Notes under the pieces: model-generated
Seen by the model: the letters and a program-made list of their open reading frames with translations, nothing else
Told to the model about the DNA's origin: nothing
The model's database searches: none
In this document: piece after piece, positions 1-8,864 of the stretch
How positions within the stretch are numbered: position 1 is the first letter of the stretch
Layout: each line of letters starts with the position of its first letter
Assembly (NCBI GenBank): GCA_030706635.1
Contig: JAUZOD010000001.1
Location: 186,001 to 250,000 of the forward strand
Length of the DNA stretch: 64,000 nucleotides
Direction: 5' to 3'
Source: Bacteroidota bacterium
GTDB taxonomy: Bacteria > Bacteroidota > Bacteroidia > Chitinophagales > Chitinophagaceae
Translations under genes and position numbers: made by a program

Positions 1-34
1 ACGGATATGAGGTGCTGATCCGAACATAAAGTCG

Positions 35-62
35 GTCAACCGTCATCCGTCATCCGTCAACC
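35..62. repeat. Heptad repeat array, single arm
   Basis: Four tandem 7-nt units read GTCAACC, GTCATCC, GTCATCC and GTCAACC. They match the degenerate heptad family found at 12335-12510, 38940-38975 and 41485-41572 (consensus RRWKGAC on the other strand). Only one arm is visible. No inverted partner occurs in the first 34 bases, so the partner may be absent or may lie beyond the window edge. Confidence 0.7.
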
Positions 63-80
63 ATTCTTATATTTACCCAA

Positions 81-1223
81 ATGGCCGAAATCTCTCTTGC
101 CCGTTTGAGAAGGGCAAATGCAGTTTATTTTTTTATTTCGGGATTTGGATATTCCAGTTGGACCTCGCGTATTCCCGTAGTCAAGGAATCTCTCAAATTA
201 AACGATGCGCATTTCGGTACCCTTTTGTTCATGCTGCCGGTGGGGCTGCTCGTCACCATGCCTTTCACCGGGAAACTGCTCGACCATTTTAAAAGCAGAA
301 CCATCATGTTATGGGGAGCCATGATCTACAATGTGGTGCTCGCATGCCTGGGATTCAGTCCTTTTGCCTGGATACTCGCCATCGTGCTATTCTTTTTTGG
401 TGCATCCCGAAACCTCATGAACCTTTCGATGAATGCGCAGGCCATCGGTGTTCAGGCGCTTTACCAACGCTCCATCATGAGTTCATTCCATGCGGTCTGG
501 AGCCTGGCGGGATTCGCCGGCGCCGCTATGGGTTATGTTATGGTAGCAACCCATGTAATTCCAGGCTGGCATTTACTGGGCGTCAGCCTGTTGTTGTCTG
601 GCCTCAGTGTGTATTACTACCGGGACACCCTCGATCAGAAACCGGATCATAAAAATAGAAGACCGATATTTTCCTTACCGCCAAAAGGGATGCTTGTTTT
701 CTCTCTCATCTGCTTTGCCTCGATGGCTTGCGAAAATACGATGTACGACTGGAGCGGGGTGTATGTGAAACAAGTACTTCACGGGTCCAATGGTATGGCG
801 ACCATTGCTTTCGCCTTATATATGGTGGCCATGACCACCGGCAGGATTTTCGGCGACCGGGTAGCGGACAAATTCGGTATCCGGTTCGTCCTGAGGGGCA
901 GCGGCATACTCATTCTTACCGGACTGCTCATTACGGTAGTCTCTCCGTTGATCGGCCTTACTCTAATTGGATATCTGTTTACCGGTTTCGGAGTTTCCTG
1001 CGTAGTGCCTTTCATATTCAGTCTCGCGGGAAAAATCCCGATGTCAAATCCCGGTGCTGCGCTGGCTTCCATTTCATCCATTGGATATCTGGGATTTTTA
1101 CTTGTTCCGCCCATGATTGGCTATGTGGCGCAATCTTCCAGTCTTCGTGTTTCCTTCGCCATCATTTCCACTATGGGGATATTGATCATTGTGCTGAGCA
1201 GAAAAATAAACAAAGCGGTTTAA
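81..1223 (+). CDS. MFS transporter (sugar permease-like)
   Basis: A 380-residue polytopic inner-membrane protein with about twelve hydrophobic segments. The N-terminal half carries a major facilitator pattern (FGYSSWTSRIP, then LLFMLPVGLLVTMPFTGKLLDHF) resembling the YbjJ/FucP-like branch of the superfamily. The likely role is proton-coupled uptake of a small solute, perhaps a sugar released by the neighbouring glycosidases; that substrate is inferred from context only. It converges on the CBM9-like gene with a 2-base gap. It starts at an ATG just after a heptad repeat array. The length is normal for the family and no defect is visible. Confidence 0.85.
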   Translation: MAEISLARLRRANAVYFFISGFGYSSWTSRIPVVKESLKLNDAHFGTLLFMLPVGLLVTMPFTGKLLDHFKSRTIMLWGAMIYNVVLACLGFSPFAWILAIVLFFFGASRNLMNLSMNAQAIGVQALYQRSIMSSFHAVWSLAGFAGAAMGYVMVATHVIPGWHLLGVSLLLSGLSVYYYRDTLDQKPDHKNRRPIFSLPPKGMLVFSLICFASMACENTMYDWSGVYVKQVLHGSNGMATIAFALYMVAMTTGRIFGDRVADKFGIRFVLRGSGILILTGLLITVVSPLIGLTLIGYLFTGFGVSCVVPFIFSLAGKIPMSNPGAALASISSIGYLGFLLVPPMIGYVAQSSSLRVSFAIISTMGILIIVLSRKINKAV

Positions 1224-1225
1224 CA

Positions 1226-1975
1226 TCATTCAAACACAATCGACCCGAATTTTCTGAATTCATGAAAACTATGTTCGATCGGAGCCCAGGACCATTTCAC
1301 CATGCTGCCACTGTCATAATCGAGTCGGTAAAAATTGGCGCGCCAAACCGTGCCGCTTGCCGGAGGAACATTTTGAAGGGGACTGAATATGCCGTAGGGG
1401 AAAAACAATTCGACACTCCAGGACTTGATCGGAGCATTCATCCCCGCTTTACCCCCGGTTATATGGACCATTTTTTTAACCTGTCTTCCATTTTCATAGT
1501 GCCAGGGAAGCCAGCCAGAAGCCCTGCCGTTTAAATTCGGGACCAGTAAAACCAATTCCTTATTCAGTGCATTGACTTCGTATTCAAGGTACAGCGGCAT
1601 CGCGGTATCGGGATGAAAAAAAACCTCAAACACATCTGCTTTGAACAGATCCTGAAAATCCTGATCAAAACTTGTCGTGATCCGGTTATCTTCCCCATCG
1701 AACAATACATAAATTCCTTTTGCGGAATACAGTATTTTGAAGCGGGTGGCATAGTTCAGGCCGGCTGAATCAAGCCGGGTTAAGGGATGCCAGACGGTTT
1801 TCCCCCATTCCGGATTACTTCCATCTCCACTCAACGTAAAGTCACTGCATTTCGAAACCTTTAACGGGTCGGTACTGAATGCAATTTTTTGGGAATACAG
1901 ACTGCCGCCCTGGATATGCATTCCTAAAATGATCAGCATACCCAACAATCGTACCCGCCGTACAGAAAAATTCAC
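1226..1975 (-). CDS. Secreted carbohydrate-binding family 9-like protein
   Basis: A 249-residue exported protein with an N-terminal hydrophobic signal (LLGMLIILGMHIQGGSLYSQ). The rest resembles the CBM9-like / DOMON-type beta-sandwich of secreted Bacteroidota proteins: an early GDGSNPEWGKTVWHPL strand, a DVFEVFFHPD turn, a YEVNALN strand, and a C-terminal WRANFYRLDYDSG block. These proteins are thought to bind sugars and are often encoded with glycosidases. The ATG lies 4 bases after the stop of the 607-residue gene, so the two are almost certainly cotranscribed. Ligand and enzymatic activity, if any, cannot be read from the sequence. Confidence 0.75.
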   Translation of the reverse strand: MNFSVRRVRLLGMLIILGMHIQGGSLYSQKIAFSTDPLKVSKCSDFTLSGDGSNPEWGKTVWHPLTRLDSAGLNYATRFKILYSAKGIYVLFDGEDNRITTSFDQDFQDLFKADVFEVFFHPDTAMPLYLEYEVNALNKELVLLVPNLNGRASGWLPWHYENGRQVKKMVHITGGKAGMNAPIKSWSVELFFPYGIFSPLQNVPPASGTVWRANFYRLDYDSGSMVKWSWAPIEHSFHEFRKFGSIVFE

Positions 1976-1979
1976 CTGA

Positions 1980-3803
1980 TTACTTTTTTATATGATGATT
2001 ACCTGTTTCCCGGTTCTCCCAGCCACTTTTACCTTTATCAATAAGGAGTTCAGTTACTGTTCTGGAAACACGGTCGTCCACCTCTTCTGACAGTTCTACC
2101 CTCAACGGGTGCGTAAGTTTTTTCATCCATGCGATTACCGGTGCATAAGGCTTATCGCCTTTATCTGTTTCATAAACGAGATAGGCCCATTTCTCGGAGA
2201 AAAAATTCCCCTTCATGGCAGGAATCATCTGCTGCATATTAGAAGCCAGAAAACTCAGGGACAAGGCGCGCGCCCAGTAAATCCAGGGACCTGCCGTGAT
2301 GTAAAAATATGGATTGAGCAGGCGTGGTGCAGATTCCAGTCCGGCATTCGCATAACTGAGCTGTATGCCTGCAAATCCGATACCCGTGGTTTCATCAAAG
2401 AAACTGATCCATGGAACATCCGCCTCCATTTTAATATCCATGAGATCAGCCATTTTCGCTACATCGTAAACTACGACGGAATCCCGGATAACATCATACC
2501 AGGCAGCGTGCGAAAACAGCTCCCGCTTAAAAACGATTTCCGCATTTCGCAAAGCCAGGCATTGAACCGTTTCATTAATCCGCAGGGAGGAAGAACTGAT
2601 GAAATAAGGCTTGCCGGGATAAAATTCATAGCGTACTGAGGCGTCAACCTGGGGAATTTCCTTAAGATGTCCATACACGTCACTAAAGCTGATTACCGGG
2701 CCAATAATTGACTGAATATGGTCCGGCGGATTCCAGTCAGACGTATGCGTCCATGGTAACGGCGGCGTATAAATTTCCGGGTTCCAATGAATGGCCCCAT
2801 TGGTTTCCATGCGGTGAAACAAGGGAACATTGGGTTTTGTTTTTAAAGTGATCTGATCCAGGTGGCCCGAGTTGGGATTCAGATCTGCCGTGAACATCGA
2901 GTTATCAATCTGTAAACCCGGCGCTTCCCCCTGAACGCGCAGATCAGTGCTATACATCTTGGCTACTGCCGATTCATTATTGTAATAGATCAGGTAAACC
3001 CGGCTTGAACGGGCAGGCACATCCGCCAGAAAAGCGACTTGGGCGGTTACCGTAGGCAGCCAGATGGGCATCTGCCTCGTGGGTTTCCCGTTTTTATCCG
3101 GAGAAAGATCATCTTCTTTCATATATCTCTGAACATCGTACACCTGAGAGGGCACTTCGCTTAAAATATGCGTTTTCGGATCAATAGCCATCACACGGAT
3201 TTCCCGCTTCAAATCCTTCACCTCATCAGGATAAAAAGGAAGCAATACCTTTACCGGCTCGCCGCTTCTATCCACACCTGCTGTTTCGCTTACCACCACC
3301 GACTTATAACTTTTCCATGCAGTATCAAAAACCTGGGCATCTGTTGGCGCAGTAACTATTTTTGTCGCAGAAAGCATTACGTCATCGTTTGCATTCTGTA
3401 CGCCTTTCTTCATTCTGACGGTGATCTTTATTTGATAATGGTCTCCCGGTTGCCATCGGACCCACCCGGTTACGAAGGGATTCGAGTAGACCGTATTGTC
3501 CTGCGAAAGTCCCGCTCCTGAAGGTGGTCGATGCGTTATGGATGGCCTGTTGATATCCTCTGTTTCCGTTTCCCGCTGCAGATCGGTGAACCGGAGTACT
3601 TTTCCATTTACAGCCACTTCAACTTCAATAACAGAGGGATTCGGTAGTTGCAGTTGCGCACGAAGATGATAAAAGGGAATTGCGGGACAAGGATATCCCA
3701 GCTCCAACTGACCAATCTTTAATTCGGCGGGGCGGGGCGCGGCAGAGAGGCTCGTTAAGAAAAGCAGACCGATCGCCGCAGTCATACAAAATATCAACCT
3801 CAT
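1980..3803 (-). CDS. Secreted protein of unknown function, 607 aa
   Basis: The protein begins with a clear signal peptide (MRLIFCMTAAIGLLFLTSLSA) and is otherwise soluble, rich in aromatic residues and beta-type patterns. I do not recognise a family. Features such as LFHRMETNGAIHWNPEIY, YEFYPGKPYFISSSSLRI and GIGFAGIQLSYANAG suggest a large beta-sandwich or supersandwich fold of the kind found in polysaccharide lyases or mutarotase-like domains, but this is a guess from texture. It sits between the 894-residue secreted gene (26-base gap upstream) and the CBM9-like gene (4-base gap downstream), so the three are probably one operon acting on an extracellular or periplasmic glycan. Confidence 0.7.
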   Translation of the reverse strand: MRLIFCMTAAIGLLFLTSLSAAPRPAELKIGQLELGYPCPAIPFYHLRAQLQLPNPSVIEVEVAVNGKVLRFTDLQRETETEDINRPSITHRPPSGAGLSQDNTVYSNPFVTGWVRWQPGDHYQIKITVRMKKGVQNANDDVMLSATKIVTAPTDAQVFDTAWKSYKSVVVSETAGVDRSGEPVKVLLPFYPDEVKDLKREIRVMAIDPKTHILSEVPSQVYDVQRYMKEDDLSPDKNGKPTRQMPIWLPTVTAQVAFLADVPARSSRVYLIYYNNESAVAKMYSTDLRVQGEAPGLQIDNSMFTADLNPNSGHLDQITLKTKPNVPLFHRMETNGAIHWNPEIYTPPLPWTHTSDWNPPDHIQSIIGPVISFSDVYGHLKEIPQVDASVRYEFYPGKPYFISSSSLRINETVQCLALRNAEIVFKRELFSHAAWYDVIRDSVVVYDVAKMADLMDIKMEADVPWISFFDETTGIGFAGIQLSYANAGLESAPRLLNPYFYITAGPWIYWARALSLSFLASNMQQMIPAMKGNFFSEKWAYLVYETDKGDKPYAPVIAWMKKLTHPLRVELSEEVDDRVSRTVTELLIDKGKSGWENRETGNHHIKK

Positions 3804-3829
3804 AGCCCGGGATTTAGAGATAATTAAAA

Positions 3830-6514
3830 TCAGTTTGTCTTCCGTTCAGTGATCAGATTTCTTTTCCGTAACTCTTCCAGCCCCTTCTCCCAGGAACCGC
3901 CACTACCCCAGATATAGTATGAGAAATACATGGTGCTCTTTTGAAAAATCGGTGTCCAGGGCTGAAATTCCGTATAATAATAGTGCGCGTCCGGATTTCG
4001 CGGATGATTCATCCATACATGCAGAAACAATGGCTGGCTCACCGGATAGGCGCCCACAAAACTAAGATCTGCTTTCGTGTCGTATCCTGCATTCCAACCT
4101 TCTTTCAGGGTAAATATATGTCCATAATATTCTTCCATGCGCATGCGCATATGCTGTATGCCGTCCACAGAGGGAAAAGCAAAGTCATCTTCCGGACCAT
4201 GAGCAGTTCCCAGTTGCAGGATCGGTTGCGGTCCGATCACATTCGCCTCAGGATTTTTAAAAGTCAATGCATACCTTATTTCAAGCAGAGGAGAGTTTCC
4301 ATACAGCGTGAATATTTTTTCAATTTTATTCCCAAAATAGTCTGCCGACATTTTTACCTGGACATAGTTACCTTTACTCTGGACGATTTCAGCGTCATAA
4401 ACCCGGAATGTTTCCATGCTCGGCTGGCCGAGAAAATCTTCGAATCCTCCAAATGGATAATATTCTCTCCCCCGCCGGAAGGAGCGCTTATCGTCATCGG
4501 CTTTTTCGGGCCATAATTTAAAAAAGATATTATCCTTTCTGCTTTTGACAATGTATTCTATTACGCGGCCGCCGGTTGCCAGGAGGGTTACCAAAACGCT
4601 GTCATTCTCCATCCGGTATTCTGAAACCCCGTCGTTATTCAAATCAACTTTATAGGCGAGCGGCTGGCCCTCCGGTTTTCCGACACCCAACTGGCCGGAA
4701 TAGGTGAGACCCAAAGCCGAAACTTTTACGGTATAACCACCAGGCGGGACATTCAACTCAAACTGCATATTTTGAAAGGTTCCCGGGGCTGCCGTCCCGT
4801 TTTGCCGGGTTGTAAAAACCGCTTTCGCCAGGTTATTTTTTCCATATACCTGTACTTCCACCGGGTAGGATGCAGCTTGCGTAAAATTGTGGATGGTAAC
4901 AGGATATTTAATCTTTGGCGCCAGGCTATAGAGCAACCGGTGCACAGAAATGGCCGGCGGCAGATCCAGTATCGCCAGTGTGGTTTTTGTTTTCTTCTCC
5001 CAATTAAAATGAACGGTAACCGGATTGGTCTTTTCCATGGCTTCCGCCTGCGGAAGAATATTTATGGCCATGCTTTTTGTCGTGTTCGCAGGTAGGGTTA
5101 CGGTCTCCGGCAGAGAGCCGGTCAATTTCAGTTCCGGTGGCAACTTAATGTTCAGTTCCCCTGAAACCGCGTGGGAATAGGTGTTGGAGAGGGTGATGTT
5201 TAGCGTATAACCCTGGATCTCCGCCTGCAGATCGATCCGGTCCCCGAAATATTCCTCCAGATAAACCCGGTCAAGCAACAACATCTGCAATGCATTCCGG
5301 TATTCAGCCGGCCCCATCATCTTTCCTTCCTTTAAAATGGCGACCTCCCGCCGGTGCATAATCGCGTCCCACATTCCCTCCCTGGTCAATTGCTGTCCCT
5401 TTGCAGTAAACAATACCATGCTGGAAACCAGCCCATCCTCCATGGATCCGGTCTCAGAGATAAAAGGAATATTTTCATTGTCTATCTGTTCTTTATTTCC
5501 TTCCGTAGCGATATAACCGTCATAATGATATGGATCACTAGCTGTATCATATACAGGTCTGAACACATAGCCCTCTTTCTTATGCGCGAAACTGATCCAG
5601 GATTCCTCACCCTTCATATCCTGCACCTGGAGGCCGTCATAATCTTTACAACCGTATATGGGGGAAAAGCCAAAATCGACAACCACCGGAAGATCTGTTT
5701 TGGATAACCAGGCGGTCATTTCATCCTTTTCCCAGAATTCCATGTATCCGCCAAAAGTAAACCAGTCGTTTCCCTCATTTAATCCCTTGCCGATGATTTC
5801 CAGAGGATGGCCCTGCCCGCAGGTAACACTTTTTAAAAGTGTTTCGGCGCCGAACCAGCCTTTATGGAGATCATAGGACGACAGCACTTTCTCCGTATTC
5901 TCAATAAGGGCTTTTAGCCTGTTTCTCAATATGAGGTCCTCAGATGCAATTACAAATAATTTCCTGTTTCCATTTTCCAGATAAAAAGCATTCACTTCTT
6001 TAAAATCCGCTGCTCCATACTGATGGCTTTTTAATTGCTGTTTCCACACAGTGTCCGGTATAAACCTCTCCAGCAATCTCTTTCCAGTCTCTGATTTCGG
6101 TGAGGTATATACCAAAACATTGTTTGTGCTGATGTCCGATTCCAGGTCCTTTAAAGAAGGATCTTCGGCGGTTTTATGACTTTCCGAAATCAATCCGTTC
6201 ATAAATCCCTCCTGCATTTGCAGGCCCGGAACCTGCATTTCTTCTGCCACATCTCTTTTACTTTGCATGATGGTAAGCGCCGGATCCGGAGCACTCATTT
6301 TGAAAAGATTACCATACCGGTACCATTGCCGGTAATCATCATGCCAGTATGTGGTATAGCCGTTAAATTGAACGTTGTTATGAATTGTATTTTCCTGAGG
6401 GTGAAAAGATCCGGTGTATTGAAAGCCGGCCAGGAACTGGGCGTCGGCAGCTGTCACAAGCAAAAAGCTGCAAAATATGGATAACGCGGTTTTGGCAAGC
6501 GGGAATTTTCTCAT
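3830..6514 (-). CDS. Secreted protein of unknown function, 894 aa
   Basis: First gene of a three-gene minus-strand operon. Residues 1-25 form a signal peptide ending in ADA-Q. The middle region (about 440-620) looks like beta-sandwich repeats (LNITLSNTYSHAVSGELNIKL; LPANTTKSMAINILP) similar to NEW3-type or Ig-like modules. The C-terminal third (about 640-890) has a mutarotase-like supersandwich texture (YRMENDSVLVTLLATGGRV, LLEIRYALTFKNPEANVIGP). The N-terminal part contains YTSPKSETGKRLLERF and a possible catalytic region around FGGYMEFWEKDEMTAW. I cannot name a glycoside hydrolase family; a new or divergent glycan-active enzyme is plausible. A promoter candidate lies just upstream. Confidence 0.7.
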   Translation of the reverse strand: MRKFPLAKTALSIFCSFLLVTAADAQFLAGFQYTGSFHPQENTIHNNVQFNGYTTYWHDDYRQWYRYGNLFKMSAPDPALTIMQSKRDVAEEMQVPGLQMQEGFMNGLISESHKTAEDPSLKDLESDISTNNVLVYTSPKSETGKRLLERFIPDTVWKQQLKSHQYGAADFKEVNAFYLENGNRKLFVIASEDLILRNRLKALIENTEKVLSSYDLHKGWFGAETLLKSVTCGQGHPLEIIGKGLNEGNDWFTFGGYMEFWEKDEMTAWLSKTDLPVVVDFGFSPIYGCKDYDGLQVQDMKGEESWISFAHKKEGYVFRPVYDTASDPYHYDGYIATEGNKEQIDNENIPFISETGSMEDGLVSSMVLFTAKGQQLTREGMWDAIMHRREVAILKEGKMMGPAEYRNALQMLLLDRVYLEEYFGDRIDLQAEIQGYTLNITLSNTYSHAVSGELNIKLPPELKLTGSLPETVTLPANTTKSMAINILPQAEAMEKTNPVTVHFNWEKKTKTTLAILDLPPAISVHRLLYSLAPKIKYPVTIHNFTQAASYPVEVQVYGKNNLAKAVFTTRQNGTAAPGTFQNMQFELNVPPGGYTVKVSALGLTYSGQLGVGKPEGQPLAYKVDLNNDGVSEYRMENDSVLVTLLATGGRVIEYIVKSRKDNIFFKLWPEKADDDKRSFRRGREYYPFGGFEDFLGQPSMETFRVYDAEIVQSKGNYVQVKMSADYFGNKIEKIFTLYGNSPLLEIRYALTFKNPEANVIGPQPILQLGTAHGPEDDFAFPSVDGIQHMRMRMEEYYGHIFTLKEGWNAGYDTKADLSFVGAYPVSQPLFLHVWMNHPRNPDAHYYYTEFQPWTPIFQKSTMYFSYYIWGSGGSWEKGLEELRKRNLITERKTN

Positions 6515-6537
6515 ACGAGCAGATTATGGAACCCTGA

Positions 6538-6569
6538 TAAAGTTATAAGATAAGATATAAAAACCCAAA
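6538..6569 (-). promoter_or_regulatory. Candidate Bacteroidota sigma-70 promoter for the 894-aa gene operon
   Basis: Read on the minus strand there is TTTG (6566-6569), a 20-base gap, then TAACTTTA (6538-6545). This is one base off the Bacteroidota -7 consensus TAnnTTTG. The ATG at 6514 follows about 24 bases later, leaving a short leader. Confidence 0.4.
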
Positions 6570-6573
6570 GGTT

Positions 6574-7074
6574 TTAAACAGGAGCAGAAGACAGGTCTCT
6601 GATCATCCACAAATCACAACCATAATGACCCGATTTACCCAAAGGACCGGGCAGGTAGCTAAACCCGATTTTCTCGTAAAGCCCCAGCGCACCGCGAAGC
6701 TCCGGCATGCTCTCCAGATAAATTTTTGTGAATCCAAAAGATTGTGCCTTTTCGAAGCAGGCGTCCATTAAGCGCAGGCCAAAGCCGAGTCCACGTGCAT
6801 CCGGAAGCAAATATAATTTCACCAGTTCACAACAACCTTCCGGTAAACCTGGCGTCGGAAAAATCCCGCAGCCGCCAACCACCTCGCCTCCTGACTCAGC
6901 GATAAAATAAAAAGAATCAGGCAACTGAAACAAGCGGTACAAATCGTCCGTTGTCGGATCAAAAAATACAGTCCCTGGCTTATCTGCTCCAAACTCTGAA
7001 AGGGTTTTCCGGATGATTGAAGCAATGCGTGCGTTATCCTTTTCCTGTATTGGCCTGATGGAAATTGCTTTCAT
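6574..7074 (-). CDS. GNAT family N-acetyltransferase
   Basis: A 166-residue acetyltransferase. It shows the acetyl-CoA binding loop of motif A (LPDARGLGFGLRLMDACFEKA), followed by the usual LYEKIGF segment near the C-terminus. The substrate is unknown. The open frame extends to 7230, but the added N-terminal stretch has no family resemblance. The ATG at 7074 (MKAISIRPIQEKD) gives the canonical start of a GNAT domain and is preferred. It runs opposite to the PlsC-like gene that begins at 7249, so a short divergent promoter region lies between them. Confidence 0.85.
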   Translation of the reverse strand: MKAISIRPIQEKDNARIASIIRKTLSEFGADKPGTVFFDPTTDDLYRLFQLPDSFYFIAESGGEVVGGCGIFPTPGLPEGCCELVKLYLLPDARGLGFGLRLMDACFEKAQSFGFTKIYLESMPELRGALGLYEKIGFSYLPGPLGKSGHYGCDLWMIRDLSSAPV

Positions 7075-7248
7075 TAGTTGTTCCGTAATTTGCCTTCCCT
7101 GAATGCCGAAATTGAATATTGGTATTTTCTTATCCAGATGGCAGGCCCGGTATTTTCTGGATACAAAAATAGAGAAAGGCAACAACTCTGTCCTTTGCAA
7201 ATTGGGTAAAGATTTGGATATTACATTCATTTAATCAGAGGAAACCCC

Positions 7249-8442
7249 TTGTATTATCTTCTTCGCATATTCGTTTGGCTTGGATTGAAAATTTTTTGCA
7301 GAACCATCCATGTTAACCGGCCCGATTTGCTAAAAACGAAAGGCCCGCTGATATTGGCGAGCAACCACCCCAACGCGTTTCTGGATGCTATTATACTGGG
7401 AAGTCTCTTCTACCAGCCGGTTCACTTTCTCGCCCGGGGAGATGCGTTTCGGAAACCATTGATCCGCAAATTCCTCAACGCATTGCAATTGATCCCCATT
7501 CACCGCCTCACAGAAGGCAAAGAAAATCTGGGCCTGAATGAGGTTAGTTTCACAAAATGCCACCAAATCCTGTCTTCAGGAGGTATTGTACTGATCTTTG
7601 CTGAAGGCCTGAGTCTCAATCAGTGGATACTCAGTCCCATGAAAAAAGGTACCGCACGGATTGCGCTGGCCGCCATGAATGATTCCGTCATAGGTTCAAG
7701 AATCCGCATACTCCCGGTTAGTCTGAATTATAATTCTTTTGAAAGCCTCAGTAAAACCCTGCTCATCCATTTTGACGACATGATTTCCATAAATGATTTT
7801 TCCGGAGATCATTCCGAAACAAAAAAAATGCACCAGTTCAATGGTTTGCTTGCTGATCGGTTATCCGCCGGCATGCTGCAATCTGCCGCCCATACACAAA
7901 TTATTCAACTTCTGATCAGCAATCACGGGCAGCACGATGTACCTTACTTAAAAACCGTTCAGGACAGCTTGAATTCAGCGGCCAATCCGGCTGTTTTCGA
8001 AAAATTACAAATGCCGGGGTCCATGGCCTCCGACCCCGCTTCCTTTTTATTTCACTTATTGCTTACGCTGATTTTGTTTGTGCCCGCCGCAGTCGGCTGG
8101 ATACTGCATGTTCCGCTGTATTTCCCTTTGAAAAGAGTTATTCATCGGAAAACAACGGGCACCGGATTTTTCGATTCCATTATGTTTTGTGCACTGATGA
8201 TCACCTATCCTGTTTATTGGCTGCTGTTGAATATTATCATTCAGCCTCTTCTGAAAAACGAATGGATCAGACTTTCCGTGCTATTTATGCCCTTGTTGGG
8301 GTGGATCAGCCTTTACTGGAAGGAGAGTTTCCTGCAGATGAGGAACTATCTTGCCTTGACCGGGAAAGAGAGGAAAATGCTGAACAGAATGTACCCGGTA
8401 AATGGAGGACGTGCTTCGCTAGATATGATCCCCGGTAATTAA
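7249..8442 (+). CDS. PlsC-like 1-acyl-glycerol-3-phosphate acyltransferase family protein
   Basis: A 397-residue membrane-associated acyltransferase. The NHPNAFLDAIIL segment near residue 40 is the NHx4D catalytic motif, and FAEGLS near residue 120 corresponds to the FPEG substrate-binding motif. Family members transfer a fatty acyl chain to a lysophospholipid or similar acceptor at the cytoplasmic membrane face. The C-terminal third carries about three or four hydrophobic helices, longer than a minimal PlsC of about 250 residues. The start is a TTG supported by AGAGGA six bases upstream; the next upstream in-frame codons lack ATG or GTG before a stop. Its end overlaps the next gene by 4 bases, converging. 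Confidence 0.85.
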   Translation: MYYLLRIFVWLGLKIFCRTIHVNRPDLLKTKGPLILASNHPNAFLDAIILGSLFYQPVHFLARGDAFRKPLIRKFLNALQLIPIHRLTEGKENLGLNEVSFTKCHQILSSGGIVLIFAEGLSLNQWILSPMKKGTARIALAAMNDSVIGSRIRILPVSLNYNSFESLSKTLLIHFDDMISINDFSGDHSETKKMHQFNGLLADRLSAGMLQSAAHTQIIQLLISNHGQHDVPYLKTVQDSLNSAANPAVFEKLQMPGSMASDPASFLFHLLLTLILFVPAAVGWILHVPLYFPLKRVIHRKTTGTGFFDSIMFCALMITYPVYWLLLNIIIQPLLKNEWIRLSVLFMPLLGWISLYWKESFLQMRNYLALTGKERKMLNRMYPVNGGRASLDMIPGN

Positions 8443-8765
8443 TTCAGATTCGTTGGTCTGATATTGCGATCCACTTCATGAGAACTAAACAAACGGAAAG
8501 CTTTTGAAACGAAAAAAATCAGGCCCGCAAGAGAAAAGTAAAAAAGCAGGGAAGTCACACCGCTCATGGTGATCCCGATCTTATATAGCAACAGGGCTCC
8601 TGTAAGCAGGCATATGATGCCAAAGCAGATTGACCAGGACACACAATCCCTGATTTGCAGCTTTTTGGCTGAGGTTAGCTCCGCTACAGGTTTGGGAGAA
8701 ATGATCTTTTTTCCGGAACGAACGATTTCCGTAACGCCGCTTTCTTGCTGCAGAGACTCCATCAT
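8439..8765 (-). CDS. Small two-helix membrane protein, unknown
   Basis: 108 residues with two hydrophobic segments (about 48-66, ICFGIICLLTGALLLYKIGI, and about 72-92, LLFYFSLAGLIFFVSKAF). A charged N-terminus is predicted to be cytoplasmic. No family is recognised. It overlaps the acyltransferase stop by 4 bases in convergent orientation and is followed by about 100 bases before the GH30 gene end. It could start at either of two adjacent ATGs (8765 or 8762). Confidence 0.6.
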   Translation of the reverse strand: MMESLQQESGVTEIVRSGKKIISPKPVAELTSAKKLQIRDCVSWSICFGIICLLTGALLLYKIGITMSGVTSLLFYFSLAGLIFFVSKAFRLFSSHEVDRNIRPTNLN

Positions 8766-8864
8766 AACTATTTATAGGGAAAACCCGCAAAAAATCGTGC
8801 CAGATTAACCAGGGATGGCCAGGTTATCCACATTCCGGAGAACTTTAACTGGATTTGAGGCCGA

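Noticed and set aside
3-29. Possible last nine codons of an upstream plus-strand gene, ending TAA at 27-29, just before the heptad array.
   Set aside because: Too short to support as coding sequence; only the stop position and the repeat placement suggest it.
728-1534. Long plus-strand frame running across the MFS 3' end and the CBM9-like gene.
   Set aside because: It is a shadow frame: low family resemblance, overlaps two better-supported genes on both strands.
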